Assembly: GCA_014529675.2 (NCBI GenBank)
Contig: CP076040.1
Coordinates: forward strand, 4,367,501 to 4,431,500
Length of the DNA stretch: 64,000 nt
DNA from: Opitutia bacterium ISCC 52
GTDB taxonomy: Bacteria; Verrucomicrobiota; Verrucomicrobiia; Opitutales; UBA2995
Direction: 5' to 3'
Shown piece after piece: positions 1 to 9,306 of this stretch; position 1 is the first letter of the stretch, and each line of letters starts with the position of its first letter. The notes under the pieces are model-generated. The model was not told where the DNA came from. It saw only the letters and a list, made by a program, of their open reading frames with translations, and did no database searches. The position numbers were made by a program, and so were the translations under genes.

Positions 1-501
1 TCTTACAATTTGCATGCGAGCAACGGTATTCTCTTTAACCATGAGTCTCCTCGTCGCGGTGAAACCTTTGTGACCCGTAAAATTACACGTGCAGCCACAC
101 GAATTAAGATGGGACTACAAGATAAACTCTATCTGGGTAATCTCGATGCAAAACGTGATTGGGGCTACGCAAAAGAATATTGCGAGGGTATGTATTTAAT
201 GCTTCAGCAGGACAACCCTGACGATTACGTGTTGGCGACAAATGAAACTCACTCTGTTAAGGAGTTTTGCCAGGAATCGTTCGCTTGTCTCGACATGGAT
301 TTTGAAGAATTTGTTGACTACGACAAACGCTACGAACGCCCTGCAGAGGTAGATTTACTTATTGGCGATCCTGCTAAAGCCAAGAAACAACTCGATTGGG
401 AACCCAAGACAGATTTCAAGGGGCTGGTAAAACTTATGGTTGAGGCTGACCTTCAGCTGGCTAAAAAGGAACTCGCTGTTAAACAAGCATCAGCAAACTA
501 A
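1..501 (+). CDS. gmd: GDP-mannose 4,6-dehydratase, C-terminal part
   Basis: This is the C-terminal part of GDP-mannose 4,6-dehydratase, which turns GDP-D-mannose into GDP-4-keto-6-deoxymannose in the cytoplasm. The reading frame is open from base 1, so the gene starts before the window. The visible part has the family signatures '[15 protein letters not shown]' (sugar-nucleotide binding) and '[16 protein letters not shown]', then the typical end with '[17 protein letters not shown]' and '[21 protein letters not shown]'. It is followed 14 bases later by fcl, the next enzyme of the pathway. The start is missing; the identification is firm. Confidence 0.95.
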   Translation, partial: SYNLHASNGILFNHESPRRGETFVTRKITRAATRIKMGLQDKLYLGNLDAKRDWGYAKEYCEGMYLMLQQDNPDDYVLATNETHSVKEFCQESFACLDMDFEEFVDYDKRYERPAEVDLLIGDPAKAKKQLDWEPKTDFKGLVKLMVEADLQLAKKELAVKQASAN

Positions 502-515
502 TTTTTTTCAACGAT

Positions 516-1463
516 ATGGATCCCTCATGGAAAGTCTACGTATCTGGTCATCGCGGCATGGTCGGATCGGCTATAGTACGCAAACTCGATTCTCTTGGTT
601 ACGAGGAAATCGAAACCTCAACGAGAGCCGAACTTGATCTGACCGATCAAACAGCGGTTAGACGTTTTTATGAGCTGGAAAGACCAGATGCTGTTGTCAT
701 AGCGGCAGCCAAAGTAGGCGGCATCGGAGCCAACAGCACTTATCCGGCTGGTTTCATCTACGAGAATCTGGCCATTGCCACCAACCAGATTCACGCTGCG
801 TACGAGTTTGGAGTGAAGCGCCTTCTCTTTCTGGGGAGCTCTTGTATTTATCCGAAACAGGCTCCGCAACCCATGCCGGAGGATTGTTTACTGACAAGTG
901 AGCTGGAGCCCAGCAACGAGCCCTATGCCATTGCTAAAATTGCAGGTCTTAAAATGTGCCAGTACTACCGCAAGCAATATGGGGTGATGTTTCACTCACT
1001 CATGCCCACAAACTTGTATGGTCCAGGCGACAATTATCATCTTGAAAATTCTCATGTGCTCCCTGCGCTGATTCGAAAATTCCATGAGGCGAAAGAAAAT
1101 GGCGATCCAGAAGTCGTTATGTGGGGAACGGGAACTCCATTACGCGAATTCCTGCATGTGGACGATTTGGCAGATGCCTCGCTCTTCCTCATGGGCTTGA
1201 ATAACCCACCCGATTGGGTAAACGTCGGCAGCGGCGACGAAGTTTCTATAAGACAACTCGCAGAATCTGTAAAAAATGCCGTAGGGTACGAAGGAACTAT
1301 AGTTCAGGACCTGGACAAACCAGACGGGACGCCCCGAAAGTTAATGGACAACTCTTTGCTCAATAGCTTGGGCTGGACAAGGGAGATTGATCTGGATTCA
1401 GGGATCAAACGGACCTACGAGTCATTTCTCGCAGAAATGGCAAATGACTCTTTGAGGTCCTAA
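516..1463 (+). CDS. fcl: GDP-L-fucose synthase
   Basis: This is a 315-residue GDP-4-keto-6-deoxymannose 3,5-epimerase/4-reductase, the last step to GDP-L-fucose, using NADPH. It is an extended SDR. The Rossmann motif GHRGMVG lies at residues 11-17. The catalytic triad is visible as Ser108, Tyr137 and Lys141 ('YAIAK'). Cys110 and His180, the epimerase acid/base pair of the E. coli enzyme, are also in place. The length matches the family (about 315-320). It directly follows gmd, so the two form a GDP-fucose operon that probably supplies exopolysaccharide or glycan fucosylation. Confidence 0.96.
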   Translation: MDPSWKVYVSGHRGMVGSAIVRKLDSLGYEEIETSTRAELDLTDQTAVRRFYELERPDAVVIAAAKVGGIGANSTYPAGFIYENLAIATNQIHAAYEFGVKRLLFLGSSCIYPKQAPQPMPEDCLLTSELEPSNEPYAIAKIAGLKMCQYYRKQYGVMFHSLMPTNLYGPGDNYHLENSHVLPALIRKFHEAKENGDPEVVMWGTGTPLREFLHVDDLADASLFLMGLNNPPDWVNVGSGDEVSIRQLAESVKNAVGYEGTIVQDLDKPDGTPRKLMDNSLLNSLGWTREIDLDSGIKRTYESFLAEMANDSLRS

Positions 1464-1634
1464 GCGATCTTGATTCATATCATCGGTCGTCTCCCGGAAC
1501 TCTAATTTCCTCAATGAGGGCCATGCGCCCGAAAGAGTTTGAAAAATTAAGAAAGGGTTTTAGTCCTCCTCCGACCAACTTTTGAACCTACCGTTTGCGC
1601 AATATACAAAAACGGTGGTTTCTATTGCTGAATT

Positions 1635-1940
1635 ATGAAAGGCCTGTTCACAAAAATGATGAGTGGACTGACACCGAGTTGTAAGGACATGTCTCGTCTA
1701 TGCTCAGAGTCGCTCGACCGAAAACTCACACTTGGGGAGCGTATTCGCATGTGTATGCACGGCTGGATTTGCAGTTGGTGTATCGACTACTCTGATCAGG
1801 TTCAAAAAGTAAATCATACCGTCAAAGACGAAGGAGAATCCCTGGCCGAGTTAAAAGGCGATCGCCTATCGGAAGATTGCAAAGCCCGGATGCGAGCATT
1901 GCTGGAAGAGACGGCTGAAAAGGACGGAAAAGAAGGCTAA
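1635..1940 (+). CDS. Small zinc-finger anti-sigma-like protein
   Basis: This 101-residue protein has the layout of a ZAS/zf-HC2-type anti-sigma domain. A conserved N-terminal Cys ('SCKDMSRLCSESLDR') is followed by 'HGWICSWC', which gives the H-x3-C-x2-C zinc site. No membrane segment is visible, so it would be a soluble regulator. Its stop codon overlaps by 4 bases the stop of an ECF sigma gene on the other strand, which makes that sigma its natural partner. Such pairs are usually tandem on one strand; here they are convergent. Function is inferred from the motif and neighbour. Confidence 0.72.
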   Translation: MKGLFTKMMSGLTPSCKDMSRLCSESLDRKLTLGERIRMCMHGWICSWCIDYSDQVQKVNHTVKDEGESLAELKGDRLSEDCKARMRALLEETAEKDGKEG

Positions 1941-2542
1941 AGCCGCTTATCAGGAGACGACCAATTATCCTGAAGACATTTCCTCAAAGCCATTCGCGCC
2001 CGATGAAGAATTGTCCAGAGGTTTTGCGGAGTTATCTCGAGCTTCTCCACAATTTCCTTACTATCAATGCCGTCGACCTCGCGCATCAGGTAGACCTGTT
2101 TGATCTTCGGAGGCAATTTCTCGGCGCATTGGAGAAACTGGGTCATAAACTCCTGCCGATCCACATTCTCCCACTGCTCCGCCGACCAGCCCGCAGGAGA
2201 ATAATCACCGCTCAACCAATGTCCATTTTCGCCAAAGTGTTCATGCTCTTCATCTTCGTAAAAGGAGCTCAGCTGGGTAAATGTCTTCTCTCGGCTACTT
2301 TTACGATAGTAGTCCATGATCTTGAATTTGAGGATTCCGGTGAGCCATGTCTTAAGCGTAGATCGACCACCGAAATTCTTCAGTGATTTTATTCCAGCAA
2401 GAAAAGTTTCCTGGACCAAATCTTCAGCCAATGAAGCATTGCTGACCCTCATAAGTGCATAGCGATACAAGTAATCTCCATAGGATTCGATCCAAGTTGA
2501 TGGATCAGGAGGATTTGGAGAATCTACAGGCGAAGCTTCCAC
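1937..2542 (-). CDS. ECF-type sigma-70 factor
   Basis: This is an RNA polymerase sigma factor of the extracytoplasmic-function class, with region 2 ('YLYRYALMRVSNASLAEDLVQETFLAGIKSLKNF', then 'TWLTGILKFKIMDYYRK') and a region 4 helix-turn-helix ('LPPKIKQVYLMREVDGIDSKEIVEKLEITPQNLWTILHRARMALR'). It resembles the ECF factors that pair with soluble zf-HC2 anti-sigmas. The start is uncertain. A TTG at 2581 would overlap the divergent rhomboid gene, while a GTG at 2542 leaves a 56-base divergent gap and is preferred here. It ends head-on with the candidate anti-sigma. Confidence 0.9.
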   Translation of the reverse strand: MEASPVDSPNPPDPSTWIESYGDYLYRYALMRVSNASLAEDLVQETFLAGIKSLKNFGGRSTLKTWLTGILKFKIMDYYRKSSREKTFTQLSSFYEDEEHEHFGENGHWLSGDYSPAGWSAEQWENVDRQEFMTQFLQCAEKLPPKIKQVYLMREVDGIDSKEIVEKLEITPQNLWTILHRARMALRKCLQDNWSSPDKRL

Positions 2543-2598
2543 AATGAAAAGTGGAGTTGATTTGCAGCCGAGAGGCAACAATTGTCAAGAACCAGCCC

Positions 2599-3159
2599 AT
2601 GAACCCTCCTATTAAACTAACCTACAACGCTCCCTTTGTCCTCACCTTTTCTTTAATTTGCCTGGTGGCTTTATTAGCCTCGGGACTTACTGGCGGAAAA
2701 AGCACGATCCACATATTCAGTGTGCACGGTAGCGATAGCTTTGCAAATCCACTCGTCTACCCCCGGTTGATTGGACATGCACTCGGGCATGCCAGTTTTT
2801 CGCATCTGCTCGGCAACCTTACTATCATCTTATTAATCGGACCCATTCTCGAGGAAAAGTATGGCACCCCCGATTTGACTGTTATGGCTGTAATCACAGC
2901 AGCGGTAACCGGGCTGCTACACATGCTCTTTTTTCAAGGCATGCTACTGGGTGCAAGTGGGATCGTATTTATGTTTATAGTGCTGAGCTCTCTGGTGAAC
3001 GTAAAGCGGAGGACAATTCCCCTTACATTTATCCTTGTTTGCATTATCTTTCTCGGGAACGAGTTCGCCCTGTCATTTGAAGAAGACAGTGTCTCGCAGT
3101 TCGCTCACATCTTGGGCGGAATTTGCGGAAGTGTATTTGGCTTTTTTCGCGCTAAGTAG
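2599..3159 (+). CDS. Rhomboid-family intramembrane serine protease
   Basis: This 186-residue polytopic membrane protein has the rhomboid catalytic features: the 'HLLGN' motif (His69, Asn73), the GxSG motif 'GASG' with nucleophile Ser120, and the catalytic His170 in 'FAHILGGICG'. The family cleaves transmembrane helices of substrates within the bilayer. The short length recalls the minimal rhomboids and rhombosortases. A longer frame from a GTG at 2551 exists, but the ATG at 2599 gives a clean N-terminus ending in a hydrophobic helix and is preferred. It is divergent from an ECF sigma gene. The substrate is unknown. Confidence 0.85.
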   Translation: MNPPIKLTYNAPFVLTFSLICLVALLASGLTGGKSTIHIFSVHGSDSFANPLVYPRLIGHALGHASFSHLLGNLTIILLIGPILEEKYGTPDLTVMAVITAAVTGLLHMLFFQGMLLGASGIVFMFIVLSSLVNVKRRTIPLTFILVCIIFLGNEFALSFEEDSVSQFAHILGGICGSVFGFFRAK

Positions 3160-3168
3160 CCGTCAGGA

Positions 3169-4017
3169 TTAGATATGATCACTACCAAGAACTAATTCCC
3201 CCCGAGGTTGCTGCAGCTCGGTTTCAGTGGTTTCCTCTTCGGTGATAAAAAAGGCCACCTGATTAGTGGATAAAGTTGATCCTTCATCCAATTCGAAGAA
3301 ATAAAGCCCTTGGTCTTTGTCTTGCATAGGAATGATACCAGCGCATTCCAACACATTGGACCCCAGGTCCTTCAACCAGAGCGTGTAATTCTTTCCTTCC
3401 TCTTGAACAGGTAGTTTCTGAATAGCAATAAACCCATGTCTTCCCTGGGGATCATATACGGCATAGCCACTACTCTTAGTATTAGCCAAGGACGATTGTA
3501 CTTTTGCAGGAAGCCGCTCTGGATGTTTCCAGAAGGTCTCAGCCATCTCAGCCAATTGGACAAAATTCTCCAGCTCATCAACTGGCATCTGAGATGGTAT
3601 CGCTTCCACAAAAGCAGACTTGGAGTCCATCCCCACGAGTAAAACGACCGGTTGTTTAGGAGCAGCGAAAGGCTCAGATCCTCTATTGGTCAAAAGCAAG
3701 GTAAGGCCGACACCCAACAGGAGCGCAGCGGCCATCCCCCATCCAGCGAAGGTGGACCATGAAATGGTAATGACCGGCTTGGAGGAAGTGCCTTGGGCGA
3801 CCGGTCCGATTTTTTGTTGAATCGACTCAAATACCCTCCCAGGGGCAGCAGATTGAGGAAGATTTCGAATCTGATCCTCCAAAGTCAGTTCCAACTCCCT
3901 CACCAACATCAACAATTCAGTGTCAGTCTCCAATTGTTGCTCAAAGGCTACACGCTCTTGGTAATTCAATTCATCCAGCACATAGAGACTGGCAAGTTCT
4001 TCTAACTTAGTATTCAT
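3169..4017 (-). CDS. RskA-like transmembrane anti-sigma factor
   Basis: This 282-residue single-pass membrane protein is built like anti-sigma-K factors. The N-terminal cytosolic helical domain (about residues 1-52, 'LASLYVLDELNYQERVAFE') should bind the sigma factor. A transmembrane helix spans about residues 89-110. The C-terminal periplasmic RskA domain contains 'YAVYDPQGRHGFIAIQKLPVQEEGKNYTLWLKD'. Its start overlaps the stop of the upstream ECF sigma gene (ATGA, 4014-4017), so the two are translationally coupled. It should hold the sigma inactive until a periplasmic signal causes its proteolysis. Confidence 0.9.
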   Translation of the reverse strand: MNTKLEELASLYVLDELNYQERVAFEQQLETDTELLMLVRELELTLEDQIRNLPQSAAPGRVFESIQQKIGPVAQGTSSKPVITISWSTFAGWGMAAALLLGVGLTLLLTNRGSEPFAAPKQPVVLLVGMDSKSAFVEAIPSQMPVDELENFVQLAEMAETFWKHPERLPAKVQSSLANTKSSGYAVYDPQGRHGFIAIQKLPVQEEGKNYTLWLKDLGSNVLECAGIIPMQDKDQGLYFFELDEGSTLSTNQVAFFITEEETTETELQQPRGELVLGSDHI

Positions 4018-4592
4018 ACCGCCGGTTTTGTTAAGGTAGTTCGCAATTGGAATAGACCTCGCTTCAACCAGGACTTCACAGTTCCAAGAGGTTGTTCGAG
4101 TGCATTTGCAATTTCAGAATGAGTCATGCCGGAGAAAAGGGCCAACTCTAAGGCTCGTTGTTGTTTGTCCGGAATGTTTTGCAAGGCAGTCTGGACCTGC
4201 TCTCGCATTTCATGACGCACAGCGGTTTCCCTAAGCTTCTCAGGTGTAGACCAATCCTGGTCATCCGTTGGTTCGAACGTTACAGACTCAGGAATACGTT
4301 TTAGTTTTCTAATACGGTCAATACAGGTTCGCCGCATGATGGTGACCGCCCAAGTAAATGGCCGTGATTTCCTGGCATCAAACTTAGATGCGTTGTTCCA
4401 AATTTTGAGAAACGTATCCTGCAAGGCTTCTTCTGCCTCACTCGGCTGCCTCAGCATACGCATCCCCAATGAGTACAAAGGAGTCGAGTAACGATCATAG
4501 ATTTTCCTAAACGCCTCGTTGTCACCATTTCCAACCTGAGCCAGCAAAAAGGCTTCTTCAATCGCTGCTTCCTGTTGTTCTGTTGATGACAT
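4014..4592 (-). CDS. ECF sigma factor, SigK-like
   Basis: This 192-residue ECF sigma factor has region 2 at about residues 25-95 ('AFRKIYDRYSTPLYSLGMRML', 'EEALQDTFLKIWNNASKFD') and region 4 at about 140-186, ending with the helix-turn-helix 'MTHSEIANALEQPLGTVKSWLKRGLFQLR'. No zinc-finger tail is present. The RskA-like anti-sigma gene follows with a 4-base overlap, the usual SigK/RskA layout. The target regulon cannot be read from the window; the pair often responds to envelope or redox stress. Confidence 0.94.
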   Translation of the reverse strand: MSSTEQQEAAIEEAFLLAQVGNGDNEAFRKIYDRYSTPLYSLGMRMLRQPSEAEEALQDTFLKIWNNASKFDARKSRPFTWAVTIMRRTCIDRIRKLKRIPESVTFEPTDDQDWSTPEKLRETAVRHEMREQVQTALQNIPDKQQRALELALFSGMTHSEIANALEQPLGTVKSWLKRGLFQLRTTLTKPAV

Positions 4593-4663
4593 GGTGATTG
4601 CGTGGGTAAAATAATCCTCCCGAAGGTGGGGCTGGCTGGTTCCTACACCAGCCCCGGATTCAG

Positions 4664-5170
4664 TCAGGATTTGTCGAACTTGTGTTTGTTGAGCTCCTTG
4701 GCTACCTCCTCTGCAGCCAAGGAAACTATATCATCCATTACATCGTAGGGATTACGACCAGGACGTGGGTATGTTCGAACTTTGATAATTCCAAAATCTT
4801 CAGTTTTCTCTCCATCTTCATAGACATTCACCCAGGCCCGGAACACGAGATCGTTGATAATCTCTGTTTCCAGGCTCTTGAACCAAATTCGTAATTGGAG
4901 TCCACCATCGGGGACACTTGCACTCCAACGTTGGAACTCAAGTTTCACAGGCCAGTCTTCCTTCTCAAAGACTTTGGTGAAATTGGCTTTTATCCGGAGA
5001 TACATATCCAGATCATTATGGTAGGCTCGGTTGCTCACCAAACTGTCGGAGACGACAACCAGCATCGTCGGTTTGTCAGCATCTTCTGAGGAGGAGTCGT
5101 CCTGGGCGGCCAATGGAATCAAAGACCCCATCAGAAGAATCGACATGAAAAATGTTAGGAAAGGACGCAT
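4664..5170 (-). CDS. Secreted protein of unknown function
   Basis: I do not recognise this 168-residue protein. It starts with a clear signal peptide (hydrophobic residues about 5-21, cleavage likely after 'LAA'), followed by a short acidic Ser/Asp/Glu linker. The mature part is mixed alpha/beta with 'LKIKANFTK'-like and 'LQLRIWFKSLETEIINDLVFRAWVNVYEDGE' stretches and a helical, charged C-terminus. It is upstream of, and co-directional with, the ECF sigma/anti-sigma pair (71-base gap), and might belong to the same envelope-stress unit. No catalytic motif is visible. Confidence 0.75.
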   Translation of the reverse strand: MRPFLTFFMSILLMGSLIPLAAQDDSSSEDADKPTMLVVVSDSLVSNRAYHNDLDMYLRIKANFTKVFEKEDWPVKLEFQRWSASVPDGGLQLRIWFKSLETEIINDLVFRAWVNVYEDGEKTEDFGIIKVRTYPRPGRNPYDVMDDIVSLAAEEVAKELNKHKFDKS

Positions 5171-5341
5171 AGGTAAAAATGGTTTTCAGGGTTTGACTAC
5201 TCTTACGCTCTAGTAGTCGATTCGGATTCAATTAAGGGCACTTTTTTAGAAAAGGTCAAAACGAGTCTGGAAGCTGGTTTCGGACACTATTGTGGAGAAG
5301 GTCATTGAAATCACGGACAGGGTCGATTCAGCTCTAATTCC

Positions 5342-6127
5342 ATGAAGGTCAACGGAATTATAGCCCTCCTCACAGATTTTGGAACCAGCGATTGGTATGT
5401 CGCTAGCACGAAAGCAGCTGCCCTAGTCGCAAATCCAACTGCCCAGTTGATCGATATCACCCATGGGATTGAACAAGGGTCTATCTCGGAAGGAGCATTT
5501 GTTCTCAACCGTTGTTTCAACGACTTCCCAGCCGGAACTACCTTTGTCGTTGTGGTTGATCCTGGAGTGGGGACCCAGCGCGACGCCATAGTCGTCCGGG
5601 CTGGAGACTATTATTTTGTCGGGCCCAACAATGGTGTTCTCTACCCGACAATCAGCCAGTCGGATACTTGGGACGCCTATGTGATCGAGAATCCTACTTG
5701 GAAGGGGCGAAAAAGTAGTTCCACTTTTCACGGGAGGGACCTATTCGCACCCTCGGCTGGTCAGATTACTTCCGGAACCCTCCTTGAAGAAGCAGGGCGT
5801 AAGCTTGAGACTTTAGTTCCTTTTCAATTTCCAGAACCGGTCGCTGAAGATGGCTACGTACGAGGAGAAATTATCTACTTCGACCGATTTGGAAATGGCC
5901 TGACAAACTTCAAACCGGAGCACTTCCAGGAAGCAACCTTAGTGGGCTTGAGAGCTGCCGACACTCTCTTCCCAGTTGCGAAAACCTTTGGAGAAGTCGA
6001 CGAAAGGGATCCTGTCAGTTATTGGGGATCGAGTGGATTTCTGGAAGTCGCCGTTAGAAACGGAGATGCAAAAAAAGAATACCAGCTGCAAACCGGTGCT
6101 TCTATCTATCCGATTTTCGAGGACTAA
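5342..6127 (+). CDS. SAM hydroxide adenosyltransferase (DUF62 family)
   Basis: This 261-residue protein belongs to the DUF62/fluorinase-like family. Most members hydrolyse S-adenosylmethionine to adenosine and methionine by using water as nucleophile. Family signatures are present in order: 'LLTDFGTSDWYV' near the N-terminus, 'IDITHGI', 'VDPGVGT', 'FVGPNNGVL', 'FHGRDLFAP' and 'FDRFGNGLTN' in the C-terminal beta domain. The length is typical (about 260-290). It stands alone between opposite-strand neighbours, and the physiological role of this family is still unclear. Confidence 0.92.
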   Translation: MKVNGIIALLTDFGTSDWYVASTKAAALVANPTAQLIDITHGIEQGSISEGAFVLNRCFNDFPAGTTFVVVVDPGVGTQRDAIVVRAGDYYFVGPNNGVLYPTISQSDTWDAYVIENPTWKGRKSSSTFHGRDLFAPSAGQITSGTLLEEAGRKLETLVPFQFPEPVAEDGYVRGEIIYFDRFGNGLTNFKPEHFQEATLVGLRAADTLFPVAKTFGEVDERDPVSYWGSSGFLEVAVRNGDAKKEYQLQTGASIYPIFED

Positions 6128-6137
6128 ATTAAAAGGC

Positions 6138-6764
6138 TTACGAATCCAGCCGAGACACGCGTAGCTTTTCAGCCCTCCATATGCTCTCGACCTTGGAGAA
6201 GTCTTCTTCGCGAGTTCCACTCACCAAACAAAAGTCGTAGGTATTCCACAGCGGCATTTCTTTACTAGCTGTAGCCAACCTTTGATCAATGGCCGCGCGA
6301 TCTTCTTTTCCTCGTTCAACAAGACGACGCTCGATCTCTTCCAAACTTGGAGGCATCAAAAAGACGGTGACCAGTCGCTGTTGGAGCAACGGATCATTTT
6401 CTGCCGCACGCTGGAATGAAGCCACCCCCTGAACATCGATGTTCATGATGAGGTCTTGATCGGCAGCTAGTTTTCCTTGGATCTCCGATTTCAAGGTTCC
6501 GTAACGATGCTGAGCCTGATGGACTTCTGCGTGTTCATAGAATGCGTCTTCCGCAATTTTCTGATCAAACTCTTCCTGGGAAAAGAAGTAATAGTCCTCG
6601 CCATTTATCTCCCCGTCACGAGGAGCTCGAGTAGTGGATGTAATCACTCGCTGAATACCACTATATTTTTGGGTCATCCCATTGCACAATGTGCTTTTAC
6701 CAGTACCAGTCGGACCGGCGAGTATAATCAAAAGTGCCAGGTTTTTTTCAGGAGAGCTCATCAA
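6138..6764 (-). CDS. gmk: Guanylate kinase
   Basis: This cytoplasmic enzyme phosphorylates GMP to GDP with ATP. The P-loop GPTGTGKS is at residues 17-24. The GMP-binding region reads 'TSTTRAPRDGEINGEDYYFFSQEEF', and the lid/ATP region includes 'MPPSLEEIERRLVERGKE'. The length of 208 residues is typical. It ends 10 bases from the convergent DUF62 gene and starts 18 bases after the membrane protein gene at 6782-7327, so it may share a transcript with miaB and that gene. Confidence 0.97.
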   Translation of the reverse strand: MMSSPEKNLALLIILAGPTGTGKSTLCNGMTQKYSGIQRVITSTTRAPRDGEINGEDYYFFSQEEFDQKIAEDAFYEHAEVHQAQHRYGTLKSEIQGKLAADQDLIMNIDVQGVASFQRAAENDPLLQQRLVTVFLMPPSLEEIERRLVERGKEDRAAIDQRLATASKEMPLWNTYDFCLVSGTREEDFSKVESIWRAEKLRVSRLDS

Positions 6765-6781
6765 TTCAAGAGACAGCCACC

Positions 6782-7327
6782 TTAGTAGGTAAACGCCGCG
6801 ATGCTCAACACCAGACCGTAGCCAATCATCACTCCACCAATAAATTTAGGTCGACCGTGTGTTTGGAATAACCATTCAAAGAAATCCCGAGCTCTGTAGG
6901 GAGCCACCGCGAGGTAGATGGATAGCACAATCAACAGGTAGGCAAAGGTCACTAAAAATAAACGGGCCGGAATCTCATAAAAGGCGAAAGCTGAATCCAG
7001 CATTTCTGCAGCTCCAAGCAAAAAGCAGATACACACTCCTCGAATCGCCAGGAAGTCGGGCACAAAGAAATAGGATAAAACAGCGATAGCGCCAAAAAGC
7101 ATCATCAACTGATTGCGCCAATTGCCAAAATCAGCCTCTCCAAGTTGAGACACGCGATAAATAAACCAGAGTGCACCCAGCCCAAACGCCAGGATGGTAA
7201 ACCGCCTCGATCGAGGAAGGCCCTTGGCTACACTCGCAACAGTTTTGTCATTCCAGAATAGAATGCCTCCCAGGAGCAGTAATAGTGCGGCACTTAAAAT
7301 CGTTATAGTAAAAAGGGAAAGCGTCAT
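6782..7327 (-). CDS. Polytopic membrane protein, unknown function
   Basis: I do not recognise this 181-residue protein. It has about five or six hydrophobic helices: residues about 4-26, 44-60, 76-90, 93-112, 118-140 and 160-178. Loops are short and carry few charges. There is no signal peptide cleavage site and no evident catalytic motif. Its start codon overlaps the stop of miaB by one base, and gmk follows 17 bases later, so it sits inside a housekeeping operon. It may be an inner-membrane protein of unknown role. Confidence 0.75.
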   Translation of the reverse strand: MTLSLFTITILSAALLLLLGGILFWNDKTVASVAKGLPRSRRFTILAFGLGALWFIYRVSQLGEADFGNWRNQLMMLFGAIAVLSYFFVPDFLAIRGVCICFLLGAAEMLDSAFAFYEIPARLFLVTFAYLLIVLSIYLAVAPYRARDFFEWLFQTHGRPKFIGGVMIGYGLVLSIAAFTY

Positions 7328-8718
7328 TAATGGCTGTTGGAAAGAGTTACTGTATCTGCTTCTTCAATACCAGATAGGATAAGATCGCCATAGAGGCTAC
7401 TCTGGGTCGCACGGTTAACTTTCATCTGCACGATCTCACCGACCAGACGATCGCTAGCTGGGAGAAGGCAATTTCTATAGCCGCGGGTTTTACCTTGAAA
7501 TAGTTCTCCTCGTTTGGCCTTCCCCTCAATCAATACTTCCTGCGTGGTACCGACCAAAGACTCATTACGAGCAAACGAGGACTTGGCCAAGAGATCCAAC
7601 AAGCGGTGGTTCCGCGCTTCCTTCACTTCCTGGGGGATTTGATCTCCCATACTGGCAGCTGGGGTTCCCGTGCGAATGCTATATTTGAAAATAAAAGCCA
7701 TGTCATAGGCCACCTCTTCGAACAGGCTGCAGGTGTCCTCAAACTCCTCATCTGTCTCTCCAGGAAACCCGACAATGATGTCGGTCGAAAAATACATGTC
7801 GGGCACGGCGTTTCTCAGGCTATCCACGATTTCGAGATAGCGCTCACGGCTGTAGGGCCGATTCATGAGTTTGAGCATGCGGTTGGACCCTGATTGCGCA
7901 GGTAAATGCACATACTCACAGAGTTTGGAAAGGTCGCGATAGGCCTCTACTAAATCCTGCTTAAATCCACGTGGGTGAGGTGAAGTGAAGCGAATTCTCT
8001 CAATGCCCTTCACATCTTGAACCTTTTCGAGGAGTTGAACAAAGGGGGACTTCTTATTCCGAATAGGAATTTCCCGACGACCATAGCTATTTACGATCTG
8101 CCCCAAGAGCGTAACTTCCTTCGTGCCTGTCGCGGCCAGCTCTTCTACCTCGTCGACAATTTCTTCAATCGGGCGGCAACGTTCACTCCCTCGAGTTTTG
8201 GGGACAATGCAAAAGGCACAATTCATGTTGCAACCCTGCATGATGGAGACAAACGCACTTATTTGCCGATCGTCACTCAAGTGCTCGCGAATGGAATTCT
8301 GTGAGCCTTCTTCTTCTTCCAGGTCAACAATCGTGGTTGGATGAGGACCTAACCCTTTTTGAGTCTGGATTATATTATCCAGATGATCCGGGATCGCATG
8401 AAATTTCTGAGTCCCCACCAGGAGATCGAGATCTGGTAATTTGTCAACCAACTCGGTCCCACGGTTCTGAGCCATGCAACCCATGATTCCCAGAACAAAG
8501 TCCGGCTCAGTTTTCTTGCGCTTGGCCAGGTAGCCCGTTTTGCCGATTGCCTTTTGCTCTGCTTGATCACGCACCGAACAGGTGTTTAGCAATACCACAT
8601 CCGCATCGTGCTCATTATCAACCAAGGAGTAACCACGGCCACGCAGCATGGCACCGACTGCTTCGGAGTCGCGCTCATTCATTTGGCACCCGTAGGTTTT
8701 AATATACACCCGATTCAT
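7327..8718 (-). CDS. miaB: tRNA-2-methylthio-N6-dimethylallyladenosine synthase
   Basis: This 463-residue radical SAM methylthiotransferase modifies i6A37 to ms2i6A in tRNAs that read UNN codons. The N-terminal MTTase domain carries the three auxiliary-cluster cysteines Cys11, Cys47 and Cys81. The radical SAM CxxxCxxC motif is Cys163-Cys167-Cys170 ('GCNMNCAFC'). A TRAM domain forms the C-terminal 65 residues or so. The N-terminus 'VYIKTYGCQMNERDSE' and 'NTCSVRDQAEQK' fit MiaB rather than RimO or MtaB. It heads a minus-strand run with a membrane protein gene and gmk. Confidence 0.97.
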   Translation of the reverse strand: MNRVYIKTYGCQMNERDSEAVGAMLRGRGYSLVDNEHDADVVLLNTCSVRDQAEQKAIGKTGYLAKRKKTEPDFVLGIMGCMAQNRGTELVDKLPDLDLLVGTQKFHAIPDHLDNIIQTQKGLGPHPTTIVDLEEEEGSQNSIREHLSDDRQISAFVSIMQGCNMNCAFCIVPKTRGSERCRPIEEIVDEVEELAATGTKEVTLLGQIVNSYGRREIPIRNKKSPFVQLLEKVQDVKGIERIRFTSPHPRGFKQDLVEAYRDLSKLCEYVHLPAQSGSNRMLKLMNRPYSRERYLEIVDSLRNAVPDMYFSTDIIVGFPGETDEEFEDTCSLFEEVAYDMAFIFKYSIRTGTPAASMGDQIPQEVKEARNHRLLDLLAKSSFARNESLVGTTQEVLIEGKAKRGELFQGKTRGYRNCLLPASDRLVGEIVQMKVNRATQSSLYGDLILSGIEEADTVTLSNSH

Positions 8719-8877
8719 AAGAGGTGGGAAAACATAGAAGGGAAGATAGGCAGGTCAATGAGTAAAAAGCCCTTACATAACGGCCTAAGCGAGACTGAAT
8801 CTGTGTGGTGAAATGTGATTCGACTCGCTTTTTCCGGACCATGATTTCACTAGACCCATTAAGCTCGAAAATATTCT

Positions 8878-9300
8878 ATGGAATCTACAGTTCAAACGCT
8901 GGTGTTTGTATACGGAACTCTCAAACCGGGTGGATTCTACCACGAGACGTACTGTGGAGGGTTTCGATTTGATGCTGAGGCGGGTCAAGTGCACGGAAAT
9001 CTATACGACTTCCCCTCTTTAGGCTATCCCGGGGCGACAGAGAGTAAGGCAAACAGCATAAAGGGCGTTCTCCTCACCTTTCATCACAAGGAATCAGAGG
9101 TGCTTGGAAAACTGGATGTACTGGAGGGATACGATCGGAACAGGCCACCTGAACAGAATGAGTATTATCGAAAACAAGTGGCTGTTTTTGACCAAGACAA
9201 GCAGGTGATTTGCAGGAATGCCTGGTGCTACTTCATGGAACAGAAGAAAGTAGCACAATTGAACGGAGTCCTTCTCCGATCTGGCTATTGGTCCCATTAA
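8878..9300 (+). CDS. Gamma-glutamylcyclotransferase-like protein
   Basis: This 140-residue protein has the GGCT/AIG2-like fold signature 'VYGTLKPGG' at residues 11-19, and the downstream 'VLEGYDRNRPPEQNEYYRKQVAVF' that follows the catalytic-loop region in the family. Members cyclise gamma-glutamyl amines or peptides to 5-oxoproline, but many bacterial homologues are uncharacterised. It is a single gene on the plus strand between miaB and the minus-strand SDR gene. Substrate cannot be assigned. Confidence 0.83.
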   Translation: MESTVQTLVFVYGTLKPGGFYHETYCGGFRFDAEAGQVHGNLYDFPSLGYPGATESKANSIKGVLLTFHHKESEVLGKLDVLEGYDRNRPPEQNEYYRKQVAVFDQDKQVICRNAWCYFMEQKKVAQLNGVLLRSGYWSH

Positions 9301-9306
9301 GCTGGA

